This document shows positions 56,198 through 64,000 of a stretch of 64,000 nt of DNA, one piece after another. A program made the position numbers and the translations under genes. Numbering within the stretch: the stretch's first letter is position 1; each line of letters starts with the position of its first letter. A model generated the notes under the pieces. The model worked only from the letters and a program-made list of their open reading frames with translations. It searched no databases and had not been told where the DNA came from. The stretch lies in assembly GCF_000317475.1 (NCBI RefSeq), contig NC_019729.1, positions 62,001 to 126,000 on the forward strand, written 5' to 3'. Source of the DNA: Oscillatoria nigro-viridis PCC 7112 (GTDB lineage: Bacteria > Cyanobacteriota > Cyanobacteriia > Cyanobacteriales > Microcoleaceae).

Positions 56198-57254
56198 GAG
56201 AATTTTAATTGTTGGTGGTGCCGGTTTCATCGGCAGTTGTTTGGCAATTGGGCTGAAAAAACTGCACCCGGAATGGCAAATAATTTGTTTAGATAACCTG
56301 CGTCGCCGGGGATCGGAATTGAATCTGCCTCGGCTTAAAAGTTGCGGGATTCAGTTTGTTTACGGGGATATTCGCACAGCGGCAGATTTAGATCCAGTTG
56401 CATTGAATGCTGACTGCATTATAGATTGTGCTGCGGAGCCTTCTGTGCTGGCTGGTTTTAGTTCGCCACAGTACGTTTTGCAGACGAATTTACTGGGCAC
56501 TGTGAATGTTTTGGAGTTGGCGAGACAAACGGGTGCTAGTTTGCTGTTTTTGTCTACGAGTCGGGTTTATCCGATCGCCAGTGTCAAGTCTGTTAAGCTG
56601 TTAGAGTTGCCGAATAGATTTGCGATCGCCCCCGAGCAAACTTTACCCGGTATATCGCAGTTGGGCATATCAGAAGACTTCCCATTAAAAGGACACCGTT
56701 CGCTTTACGGAGCAACTAAATTAGCTTCAGAATTGCTGATTGAGGAATACAGGGAAGCATACAATGTGCCGGCAATTATTAACCGCTGCGGGTTAATTAC
56801 CGGGGCTTGGCAAATGGGTAAAGTCGATCAGGGAGTTTGCGGTTTGTGGGTGGCGGCTCACTATTTTCAAAAGTCGCTGAGTTATATCGGTTTTGGTGGC
56901 AGCGGGAAGCAAGTTAGGGATTTGCTGCACGTTGAAGATTTGTTGAGGTTAGTTAATTATCAATTAGAACATTTTGCTGAATTTGACGGCGAAGTTTTTA
57001 ATGTTGGTGGCGGTTTGATCAATAGTCTTTCTTTGGTTGAGACAACTGATTTGTGCCAAAAGATTACCGGGAAATCGATTTCAATTAATCCTATTTTGGA
57101 GGAACGCGCGGGGGATATTCCGATTTTTATTACTGATTCTTCTAGGGTGATGGAGAAAACAGGATGGCGGCCTGTTATTAGGCCGGAAGCGGCTTTGCAG
57201 GATATTTATGATTGGATTGCTGCTAATGAGGTGGTTTTAAGTTCGATTTTATAG
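56190..57254 (+). CDS. NAD-dependent epimerase, CDP-paratose 2-epimerase-like
   Basis: A 354-residue short-chain-type sugar epimerase. It shows the NAD motif GGAGFIGSCLAIGLKK, catalytic Tyr-x3-Lys in YGATKLASELL and the stretch INRCGLITGAWQMGKVDQGV with LSYIGFGGSGKQVRDLLHVE. These closely resemble CDP-paratose/tyvelose 2-epimerases and relatives. It makes or rearranges a nucleotide sugar for the adjacent transferase. Exact substrate is inferred only from similarity. Confidence 0.8.
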   Translation: MPERILIVGGAGFIGSCLAIGLKKLHPEWQIICLDNLRRRGSELNLPRLKSCGIQFVYGDIRTAADLDPVALNADCIIDCAAEPSVLAGFSSPQYVLQTNLLGTVNVLELARQTGASLLFLSTSRVYPIASVKSVKLLELPNRFAIAPEQTLPGISQLGISEDFPLKGHRSLYGATKLASELLIEEYREAYNVPAIINRCGLITGAWQMGKVDQGVCGLWVAAHYFQKSLSYIGFGGSGKQVRDLLHVEDLLRLVNYQLEHFAEFDGEVFNVGGGLINSLSLVETTDLCQKITGKSISINPILEERAGDIPIFITDSSRVMEKTGWRPVIRPEAALQDIYDWIAANEVVLSSIL

Positions 57255-57338
57255 GGATTTTTTAACCGCAGATGCAGGCGGATAAACGCGGATAAACGCA
57301 GGTGTATCGCTCTGCCTGAATCTGACTGCAAATGCGAG

Positions 57339-58028
57339 TCATGAGTCTCTGCCTCTATTGTTTTTTTTCGATGCTTTAACAAACATTTGACCTCCTAAAA
57401 ATTGCCACAAAACAGGTAATTTTAAGTAAACTTTTAAAAGCCAGGGCGAGGCAGGTCTGCCTTTGGTCGAAAATGGTAAAAATCGGGGTATAATTAGCTC
57501 GATTTCAAAGCCGACGGTTTGTAAAAGTTCTTGCAGCGATAAGTGGGTAATGGGTAATTGATGATCGATAAAATCATAATATTCTTTGAACGAATATTTG
57601 AAATTGGGTTGTATCACTAAGAGAGAACCGCCTGGCTTAAGCGCCTCAAAGCAAAATGAAATAATTTGGATTAGTTCTTCTTTATTGCGGAGATGTTCAA
57701 AAAAGTTAGAGATAAATATTCGGTCAAATTTTTCGGAAAAAGCTGGGATTTGGTCAAGATTTAAAACATCAATGTTCAGCACTTTTACATCAGGATTTGC
57801 AAATAACTTTGAATCGGGATTGAGGTCTATTAAACATTTTTTTTCTGCCACGATTTGATTTATAAACTCGCAGTAACCGCCGCCAATATCTAAAACTGCT
57901 GATTCTGGAGGAACATAATTTTGTAAAAAATCTTCAATTAAAACTTTCCAGAGTGCCACCTTCGCTTGCCTTTGTCGGGAATCAAAGCGGTTGGCATACA
58001 ACTTTTTGAGATATGTGTCAGTTTTCAT
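57339..58028 (-). CDS. Class I SAM-dependent methyltransferase
   Basis: About 229 residues from the ATG at 58028; an upstream in-frame start gives a repeat-like extension. Motif I is SAVLDIGGGYCEFINQI, followed by an acidic loop at VLNIDVLNLDQ and IFISNFFEHLRNKEELIQII. The form is typical of small-molecule or sugar methyltransferases (Methyltransf_23-like). It lies on the minus strand facing away from rfbC, with starts about 50 bp apart. The substrate is unknown; a sugar is likely from context. Confidence 0.78.
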   Translation of the reverse strand: MKTDTYLKKLYANRFDSRQRQAKVALWKVLIEDFLQNYVPPESAVLDIGGGYCEFINQIVAEKKCLIDLNPDSKLFANPDVKVLNIDVLNLDQIPAFSEKFDRIFISNFFEHLRNKEELIQIISFCFEALKPGGSLLVIQPNFKYSFKEYYDFIDHQLPITHLSLQELLQTVGFEIELIIPRFLPFSTKGRPASPWLLKVYLKLPVLWQFLGGQMFVKASKKNNRGRDS

Positions 58029-58078
58029 AGTAAAATAGCAGAGACAGAGTATGAGTTTATCACGCGATACAGCCAACT

Positions 58079-58624
58079 ATGAATGTTATATCTACCGAAA
58101 TACCGGAAGTTCTGATCGTTGAGCCTAAAATTTTCGGAGACGATCGCGGTTTCTTTTTTGAGAGTTTCAATCACAAAGCTTTTGTCGAAAAAACAGGCGT
58201 GACGGCCGAATTTGTTCAAGACAATCATTCCAAATCTTCTAAAAATGTCCTGCGCGGTTTGCACTACCAAATGCAGCAGCCTCAAGGCAAATTGCTGCGG
58301 GTAGTTGCAGGCGAAATATTTGACGTAGCGGTGGATATTAGAAAAAGTTCGCCGACTTTTGGCCAGTGGGTGGGCTGTTTGCTGAGTTCAGAAAATAAAC
58401 GGCAATTTTGGGTGCCGGCGGGATTTGCACACGGTTTTTTAGTGGTTTCCCAGACGGCTGAAGTTTTGTACAAAACTACAGACTACTATGCACCAGCCCA
58501 CGAGCGGTGTATCCTGTGGAATGACCCGGATTTGGCGATCGACTGGCCGCTAGATGGTGCCCAACCAATCTTATCAGCTAAAGACCAAGCTGGACAAACG
58601 TTGAAAAGAGCTCAAGTGTTTTGA
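58079..58624 (+). CDS. rfbC: dTDP-4-dehydrorhamnose 3,5-epimerase
   Basis: A 181-residue cupin-fold enzyme that makes dTDP-4-keto-L-rhamnose. The signature LRGLHYQMQQPQGKLLRVVA contains the catalytic His; GEIFDVAVDIRKSSPTFGQW and VPAGFAHGFLVVS are also typical. Length is standard. rfbD follows with its start two bases after the rfbC stop, consistent with one operon. rfbA and rfbB are not in the window. Confidence 0.95.
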   Translation: MNVISTEIPEVLIVEPKIFGDDRGFFFESFNHKAFVEKTGVTAEFVQDNHSKSSKNVLRGLHYQMQQPQGKLLRVVAGEIFDVAVDIRKSSPTFGQWVGCLLSSENKRQFWVPAGFAHGFLVVSQTAEVLYKTTDYYAPAHERCILWNDPDLAIDWPLDGAQPILSAKDQAGQTLKRAQVF

Positions 58625-58626
58625 TC

Positions 58627-59499
58627 ATGAAAATTTTACTCGCAGGCGGCAGCGGACAGCTAGCTCAAGAATTGCAGCCGATTTTATTATCTTCGGGAGA
58701 GGTTATTGCGCTCGATCGCACTCGCCTCGATTTATCCCAACCCGAAAGCATCCGTCAAGCCATGGCTGAAATTCAACCGGATTTAGTCGTCAATTCGGGT
58801 GCTTACACTGCGGTAGACAAAGCGGAAAGTGAACCAGAATTAGCATATGCAGTCAACTGTATTGCCCCAGGAATTTTTGCAGAAGAATGTGAAAAACTGG
58901 GAGCAAGTTTGATTCACTTTTCCACTGATTATGTATTTGACGGCAGCCACGGTTCTGCTTATTTGGAAACAGATTCTACGAACCCGCTGGGAACTTACGG
59001 CAAGTCTAAATTAGCAGGCGAGGTAGCAATTCGGAAAGCGGGAAACCGACATATTATTATTAGAACCGCGTGGGTTTACGGCAACGGTGGCAAAGGTAAT
59101 TTTGTCAAAACCATGCTGAGGTTGGGAAAGGAAAGGGAAGAAATTAGAGTAGTAGCAGATCAGATCGGAAGTCCTACTTGGACTGGGGATTTAGGTGCGG
59201 CGACTTCGCAAATTATTCCTCTCCTTGGGTCAGAAACTTTTGGCACTTACCACTACACTAACAGCGGTGTTTGTAGTTGGTACGATTTTGCGATCGCCAT
59301 TTTTGAGGAAGCAGCAACACTCGGCCTTCCCCTAAAAGTTCAGCGCGTAATTCCCATCACCACCTCCGAATATCCGACACCCGCCAAACGCCCCGCTTTT
59401 TCTGTTCTCTCTACGGTAAAAATATCAGCACTTCTGGGTACGTATCCTCCCCACTGGCGGCAAGAACTCAGAAAAATGCTGGCAAGAGAAGTGAAATGA
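58627..59499 (+). CDS. rfbD: dTDP-4-dehydrorhamnose reductase
   Basis: Reduces dTDP-4-keto-L-rhamnose to dTDP-L-rhamnose. The 290-residue protein has the NAD(P) motif LLAGGSGQLAQELQ, the VVNSGAYTAVDKAESEPELA stretch, HFSTDYVFDGSHG and the catalytic YGKSKLAGE. ATG at 58627 is preferred to a TTG two codons upstream. With rfbC it gives the last two steps to dTDP-rhamnose, which probably feeds the local glycan. Confidence 0.95.
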   Translation: MKILLAGGSGQLAQELQPILLSSGEVIALDRTRLDLSQPESIRQAMAEIQPDLVVNSGAYTAVDKAESEPELAYAVNCIAPGIFAEECEKLGASLIHFSTDYVFDGSHGSAYLETDSTNPLGTYGKSKLAGEVAIRKAGNRHIIIRTAWVYGNGGKGNFVKTMLRLGKEREEIRVVADQIGSPTWTGDLGAATSQIIPLLGSETFGTYHYTNSGVCSWYDFAIAIFEEAATLGLPLKVQRVIPITTSEYPTPAKRPAFSVLSTVKISALLGTYPPHWRQELRKMLAREVK

Positions 59500-59714
59500 A
59501 AAATTGAGTCAAGTTCAAAACATGAGGGCGGGTTTTGTACAGATTTATTTGCGATATGCCAATTATTAATCCTAATCCCGCCCCTTGTATCTTGAAAGAG
59601 CTACATTTGAATTTACTGTTGGGTGCGGGCGGGTTTATTAGATTATTGGTCTTAGGTAGAAATTATTGGTAAAACCCGCCCCTACTAATCCAAATATTTG
59701 TGTTTACAAATCCC
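59500..59714. repeat. GGGCGGGTTT/AAACCCGCCC repeat spacer
   Basis: The rfbD downstream spacer holds a GGGCGGGTTTA...TAAAACCCGCCCC-type inverted pair (about 59627-59684) and further GGGCGGG pieces. A degenerate copy of the same family lies at about 1178-1238. Confidence 0.5.
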
Positions 59715-61493
59715 ATGAAAGTCAAGTCAGAATATGTTTTAATAGTTGCATCAGTTCTCGGCATTCTAATACCAGCGTCATATATTTTGTACTTGATATC
59801 CCAAGCGGGAGACTTGTCTAATTTTGATTATTGGTGGATGACGTGGCATTTTTATTCAGTAGACGGTTTCTCTACAAATCCTTTGAATTGGATATTTCGG
59901 GCGAACGAGCATTTTGTCTTGATTCCGGCAATTATTTATGCGTTGAATATCGTTGTCACCAAAGGTTCAAATATTGGTTTATGTTTAGTTGCCTGGTTCT
60001 TGGCTTGGATTCAGTGTCACGTATTAATTGCTCTGCTGCCGTTAAAAGTGAGGCGTTTTCCCCTGCAATTTATCTCGCTACTCCTTTGCATTTCTATTTT
60101 TAATTTTACTCCGGCGGCGGCTCACAATTGGATGCGGGGATTCAGCGGGGTTCACTGGATAATTGCTAATTTATTTGTGATTTGTTCTATATTTTGTTTG
60201 CAAGCCTATGTGACAGCTTTGTTAAATGAAAGGGAAAAAGAGCCTGCCGATCTTCATTCCCAGGCTTTGCTTGGGAACACGGAAGGGAAACAAAATAAGT
60301 GGGTAATTGGCAGCATTATTTTTGGTATTTTAGGCTGTATTAGTTACAGCACTCCTTTAGCTTTGTGGCCGATATTGTGTGCTGCTGCTGTTGTGCTGCG
60401 GTTTCCTCGGCGAATAACTTATTTGTATTTCATTGCTGCAACTACGGTGATAGGGATTTATTTTTTAACTTATAAAACTCCATCTTATCACCCTTCTTTA
60501 ACTAAAATTAACCCGCTGAAAACTCTCGAATATATTCCCACTTATCTCGGCGCAATTTTTAGCGAAAATATTATTGTTGCTTCAATTATTGGTATAATTG
60601 GTTTGATTGCAGCGACGGGTTTTGTGGGTTATTGGCTATTTGTAAAAAAGGTCGATAGCCCGGATTGGCTGCCTTGGCTATCAATCCAACTTTACACGCT
60701 GCAAACGGCATTAATGGCCGCTGTCAGCCGATCGGGATTTGGCGTCGAACAAGCCACCGCTTCCCGCTACGCCACACTCCCAGCTTTGTTTTGGATGAGC
60801 ACAATTGTGCTGACAGTATTGTGGGTGCGCGAGTTGCAGCCAACACCAAGAATTCAAGGGCGTTGGCTGACACCGCTGTTTGCAGTCGCCACAGTTGCGA
60901 TTATTTTAATGTACGGGGTGGGAGGCGAAACTGCAAGGGCGATCGCCCACAGAGCAACCTATCAACCGTTAGTAGCATTATCACTGCAATTAGGCATCAC
61001 CGACGTAACGCTAATTAAAGACCGCGTAGGCAACAAACCGGCCGCTTTTATCGGGTTAATCGACGCCTTAAAAACTAACAACTTAGTTCCATTTAACCGA
61101 GACATCAAAAAACACAATTTCTGTGCAGCATTAGACACAAAAATCGCTCCCAACTTACTGTCAGCACCCAAAGACGGAGTACCCGGATATTTTGATACAG
61201 TAACTAAACTCGCACCCGCCGCCTCCAGAGTAATTGGCTGGGTAGGAGACCCCGAAAACAATGTAAAATGTATTGCCATTCTCAACCAAGAAAATGTCGT
61301 TCGAGGTTTTGCCATTTCAGGATTTCCCCGCCCCGATTTAGTTAAATTATTTGGCCCTTCCTACGAATTCGCAGCTTGGAGAGGATACGTTCAAACATCA
61401 CCAACAGATAAATTATTGACAGCCTATGCCTCATTTAAAAACCGCGAAGGTTGGGTAGCCTTGCGAAACTCCCAAGCGATCGATAAAAACTAA
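59715..61493 (+). CDS. Polytopic membrane protein, paralogue-like, with in-frame palindrome
   Basis: About 592 residues from the ATG at 59715 (a GTG five codons upstream is possible). It has ten or more hydrophobic segments followed by a C-terminal soluble part from about residue 430. It shares its layout with the 53528 gene: compare TYLGAIFSENIIVASIIGII with that gene's middle, and YATLPALFWMS with its YTTNSILLLIA. The insert EPADLHSQALLGNTEGKQNK lies between two membrane helices and is encoded by a TTCCCAGGC-TTT-GCTTGGGAA palindrome at 60257-60277. Function is unknown; glycan context is suggestive. Confidence 0.7.
   Translation: MKVKSEYVLIVASVLGILIPASYILYLISQAGDLSNFDYWWMTWHFYSVDGFSTNPLNWIFRANEHFVLIPAIIYALNIVVTKGSNIGLCLVAWFLAWIQCHVLIALLPLKVRRFPLQFISLLLCISIFNFTPAAAHNWMRGFSGVHWIIANLFVICSIFCLQAYVTALLNEREKEPADLHSQALLGNTEGKQNKWVIGSIIFGILGCISYSTPLALWPILCAAAVVLRFPRRITYLYFIAATTVIGIYFLTYKTPSYHPSLTKINPLKTLEYIPTYLGAIFSENIIVASIIGIIGLIAATGFVGYWLFVKKVDSPDWLPWLSIQLYTLQTALMAAVSRSGFGVEQATASRYATLPALFWMSTIVLTVLWVRELQPTPRIQGRWLTPLFAVATVAIILMYGVGGETARAIAHRATYQPLVALSLQLGITDVTLIKDRVGNKPAAFIGLIDALKTNNLVPFNRDIKKHNFCAALDTKIAPNLLSAPKDGVPGYFDTVTKLAPAASRVIGWVGDPENNVKCIAILNQENVVRGFAISGFPRPDLVKLFGPSYEFAAWRGYVQTSPTDKLLTAYASFKNREGWVALRNSQAIDKN
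60257..60277. repeat. TTCCCAGGC/GCTTGGGAA palindrome inside a coding sequence
   Basis: A 9-bp arm palindrome with a TTT loop (one mismatch in the arms). It belongs to the same dispersed family as 28368-28390. The reading frame continues through it. Confidence 0.7.
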
Positions 61494-61585
61494 AAAATCT
61501 CTCTTTCTCCTCCTCTGCGCCCTCTGCGCCCTCTGCGGTTAATAAAAAAATCTCATTGACAACACAAATGAAATAGAATAGCCCT
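61494..61585. repeat. CTCTGCG-rich repeat and cluster spacer
   Basis: Contains CCTCTGCGCCCTCTGCGC-type repeats (about 61505-61540) found also in the GT2 fragment at 42752-42994. Confidence 0.5.
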
Positions 61586-62560
61586 ATGCCAAAACACCTC
61601 AGCTTCGTAATCCCCGTTCACAACGAAGAAGCCACCCTAAAATTACTGTTTGAAAAAATCAAACTTGTCATGTTCCAAACAGGAATTGACAGTTACGAAG
61701 TCATTTTCATAGATGACGGTAGCCGCGATTATTCGTGGCAAGAAATCACAGATTTAGCCAGCCAACATCCCAAACTCATTAAAGCGATTAAACTGCGCCG
61801 CAACTTTGGCAAATCCGCCGCACTTTCAGCAGGATTTCGCAATGCAGCAGGGATAATTATCTTTACTCTCGATGCTGACCTTCAGGATGACCCCGCTGAA
61901 ATTCCCAAATTCTTACATCATTTAGAATCGGGATTTGATTTAGTTTCCGGTTGGCGAAAACAGCGAAACGACCCGCTTTCTAAAACTTTACCTTCCAAGC
62001 TGTTTAATGCCGTTGCGTGTTTGCTGACTGGGGTGCAAATGCACGATATGAATTGCGGTTTTAAAGCTTATCGCAGGGAAGTTTTGCAGTCGATTAAATT
62101 GTACGGGGAATTGCACCGCTACATTCCGGCTTTAGCAAACAATTTAGGGTTTAGAATTGGCGAAGTAGTTGTGGAACATCATCCGCGCAAGCACGGAAAA
62201 TCTAATTACGGCTGGGAACGTTATGCGCGGGGTTTTATTGATTTGTTGACGGTGTTAGCCACGACGCAGTATTTGCACAAACCGGGTCATTTGTTTGGGG
62301 GTTTGGGGTTGTTTTTTGGCTTGGTTGGAACTGTTTCGCTGAGTTATTTGATAGTTATTTGGTTTCTGAATTTGGCGGGGATGAATTTTGGGCCGATCGG
62401 GAATCGACCTTTGTTGTTTTTTGGGATTTTGTGTACAATTCTGTCGGTGCAGTTGATTTCTTTGGGAATTTTAGCTGAGTTGATGGCGCGGAATGTGGAT
62501 GCTGATTATGTGGACAAGCAAATTAGCGAAATTATTGATGATTCTGGTTTTGATATTTAA
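61586..62560 (+). CDS. GT2 glycosyltransferase with C-terminal membrane helices (GtrB/ArnC-like)
   Basis: A 324-residue protein. The GT-A domain has VIPVHNEEATLKLLFEKI, VIFIDDGSRDYSWQEI, KLRRNFGKSAALSAGFRNA, LDADLQDDPAEIPKFLHHL and NCGFKAYRREVLQSI. Two or more C-terminal hydrophobic helices (FGGLGLFFGLVGTVSLSYL and FFGILCTILSVQLISLGIL) match the polyprenyl-phosphate glucose/mannose synthase type, which makes lipid-linked sugar donors for membrane glycosylation. ATG start at 61586. Confidence 0.9.
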   Translation: MPKHLSFVIPVHNEEATLKLLFEKIKLVMFQTGIDSYEVIFIDDGSRDYSWQEITDLASQHPKLIKAIKLRRNFGKSAALSAGFRNAAGIIIFTLDADLQDDPAEIPKFLHHLESGFDLVSGWRKQRNDPLSKTLPSKLFNAVACLLTGVQMHDMNCGFKAYRREVLQSIKLYGELHRYIPALANNLGFRIGEVVVEHHPRKHGKSNYGWERYARGFIDLLTVLATTQYLHKPGHLFGGLGLFFGLVGTVSLSYLIVIWFLNLAGMNFGPIGNRPLLFFGILCTILSVQLISLGILAELMARNVDADYVDKQISEIIDDSGFDI

Positions 62561-62689
62561 CCGCAGATTAAGGCTGATTAACGCTGATTAACGCAGATAA
62601 ATCGGCGATTGAAATCGTTTGTATACAAGCAAAGTCTACCTCTGTACACTAAGATAAAAGTCTGATTTGGATTTAACAATTTTTACATA
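62561..62689. repeat. AACCGCAGAT/GATTAACGC repeat spacer
   Basis: The 3' spacer after the GT2 gene has imperfect GCTGATTAACGCTGATTAAC units following AACCGCAGATT. A related run lies at 57260-57300 with GATAAACGCGGATAAACGC. Dispersed short repeats. Confidence 0.5.
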
Positions 62690-64000
62690 TTACCTAATTT
62701 TATACAGTATCCATTTGCCTTGTTTGTCGGCGATTTCCCCTTGAATATTTGGGTGCCAGTCAGTACGAGTCAGGATATAATCGGCATGATAGTTTTTGGC
62801 TACTTTGACTAAATCCGCACTGCTGCGGCGGATGAAAAAGTCATTTCCTCCCCAAATCATTTGCGGGTTTAAGGGAACTCCTAAAACGGTTTCCATGCGA
62901 TTTTGCCACTCTTTGATGCCTTTTTCGGTAAAGGGGAAGTTCTTGAAGTTGACGACAATCGCTCTTTCGGAGAAAAACTGGAAGCTGGTAACTGAGGGTG
63001 GAATTAATACGAGTGAATCGCGGCTGCTAATTTGGGAAAATCTCACCGCTAATCTGCTTAAGTCGTCCCTGGGAACGGCATTGATATTAATTCTTGTTTG
63101 AAATACATTTAATATAGGTTTGGGCAGAATTCCTGCTACTCCAAAAACTAAGGTGGCGGTAGTTATTAAGGCTAATGTGTGAGTTACAGTCTGTTTGATA
63201 GATGTAGCTAGGGATGTTTTTTCTAAAATGAATGGGAAGGCGAGGATTGAGAAAAAAACAGGGATGCTAATTATTCTATCGCCCATAATTTCCCATGAAT
63301 CAGTCACCGGATATATCAAGCTGAAAATTACCGTGCCTGCTGCTAAAATCCACAACAATATATTATATCGTTTGGGAAATACGTATTTTTTTGTCTGCCA
63401 AACTGATAATCCTAGGAAAATGATACCCCTAAAAGGCAAAGTTAGTACAGCTAACAGCAACAAGCTAATAGCTATTTGTTTTTCTCTGTAAAGTTGAGCG
63501 ACCGTCAAAGCTACAGCAATAAATATAATTATTTGAGCAAAAGGTACGGTTCTAGCTAACTGTAGTTTTGCGATAAAAGCCAAAGGGTAAACTTCAACAA
63601 ATACGTAATTGAGAAATAATGCAACAATTGACGTGCCCACAATTACATAAAAATTAACTTTGTCTTTTTTTGGCAATAAATCGGAATTTTTGATGCACAG
63701 CAAGCCACCAATTATGAAACATATAAAGTTGAACCAATTCCCAAAATCCCAATTTGACGGGAGGATGTGGTGGGGGTTGCGGACTTTCGCGTGAATGTAG
63801 ACAAAATCAGCGTTGTCGATAGTGTGAGTGCTGGTAGTACCTGTTAATAACATCGGTACGTAAACGATACTTGCCATTGCTGCTAAAAGTGCGATCGCCA
63901 AAATCAATGTTTTGAAATTCCGCTGTTTTACAGATTGAATTACCAAAACGGGAACCATCATCAATCCTGGCAACAAACCAACTAAAAATTGCAGCACACA
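62690..64000 (-). CDS. Polytopic membrane protein (5' end outside window)
   Basis: The open frame continues past base 64000 on the minus strand, so the start is missing. The visible part, about 437 residues, has eight or so hydrophobic segments (for example LATSIKQTVTHTLALITTAT) and a C-terminal soluble portion ending DWHPNIQGEIADKQGKW. It resembles the DUF6798-like or GT39-like polytopic proteins and ends about 130 bp after the plus-strand GT2 gene, convergently. Probably part of the same surface-glycan region. Confidence 0.65.
   Translation of the reverse strand, partial: CVLQFLVGLLPGLMMVPVLVIQSVKQRNFKTLILAIALLAAMASIVYVPMLLTGTTSTHTIDNADFVYIHAKVRNPHHILPSNWDFGNWFNFICFIIGGLLCIKNSDLLPKKDKVNFYVIVGTSIVALFLNYVFVEVYPLAFIAKLQLARTVPFAQIIIFIAVALTVAQLYREKQIAISLLLLAVLTLPFRGIIFLGLSVWQTKKYVFPKRYNILLWILAAGTVIFSLIYPVTDSWEIMGDRIISIPVFFSILAFPFILEKTSLATSIKQTVTHTLALITTATLVFGVAGILPKPILNVFQTRININAVPRDDLSRLAVRFSQISSRDSLVLIPPSVTSFQFFSERAIVVNFKNFPFTEKGIKEWQNRMETVLGVPLNPQMIWGGNDFFIRRSSADLVKVAKNYHADYILTRTDWHPNIQGEIADKQGKWILYKIR

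Noticed and set aside
1-64000. tRNA or rRNA genes.
   Set aside because: No tRNA-like cloverleaf with conserved TTCGA-type loop or rRNA sequence was recognised by eye; a tRNAscan search would settle it.

Overview
The window looks like chromosomal DNA of a filamentous cyanobacterium of the Oscillatoriales type (Microcoleus, Oscillatoria or Phormidium relatives). The signs are many GCGATCGC/GGCGATCGCC (HIP1-like) octamers, a cyanobacterial RpaA, a CAAD-domain protein, DUF1997, an Npun_R2479-type HD protein, a relic of a CP43'-PsaL antenna gene, and intergenic regions full of heptamer repeats and small palindromes. The genus is an inference. No rRNA, tRNA or CRISPR array was seen.

Layout. 1-3.9 kb: the end of an LptF/LptG permease gene, a proline-rich membrane-anchored protein and 6-phosphogluconolactonase. 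4.1-7.5 kb: a signalling-like cluster of three FHA proteins with a PRC-barrel protein and a doubtful ORF. 7.6-11.9 kb: DUF1997, prephenate dehydratase, a pentapeptide-repeat protein, a HEAT-like/PspA-like fusion and a LON-domain protein. 12.3-17.5 kb (minus): the str ribosomal cluster rpsL-rpsG-fusA-tuf-rpsJ. 18-22.8 kb: an HD protein, a Fur/Zur regulator, a decayed antenna gene and rpaA. 23.4-29.2 kb: metal handling, with an FTR1 iron permease, a ferritin-like protein, a small membrane protein followed by a gene with an in-frame stop, and a cbiMQO cobalt/nickel importer. 29.3-38.2 kb: a Kv-like channel, a D-2-hydroxyacid dehydrogenase, a CAAD protein, aroA, a lipoprotein, a membrane HTH-like protein, a quinol monooxygenase-like protein and a MOSC protein. 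38.2-40 kb: a solo tnpB element beside a truncated Uma2 gene.

40-64 kb is a surface-glycan and secretion region. It holds a putative glycosyltransferase, a methyltransferase-glycosyltransferase fusion, a 1301-residue GT4-GT2-GT41-like protein, a PpiC peptidyl-prolyl isomerase, a cNMP-binding/C39-like ABC exporter, a long HlyD-type adaptor, two related polytopic proteins, two lipid-linked-sugar type GT2 enzymes, a paratose-epimerase-like protein, a methyltransferase, rfbC and rfbD, and a third polytopic protein cut by the window end. The gene order suggests export of a protein or peptide coupled to glycan synthesis, possibly a glycosylated surface protein. That coupling is inference.

The most unusual observations are: two related membrane-protein genes that each carry a different palindromic repeat in frame in what looks like the same loop; the CP43'-PsaL remnant; the triple glycosyltransferase fusion next to a one-operon exporter; the tnpB element at the broken end of a Uma2 gene; the PspA-like fusion; and a 134-bp MITE-like element flanked by an 8-bp direct repeat.
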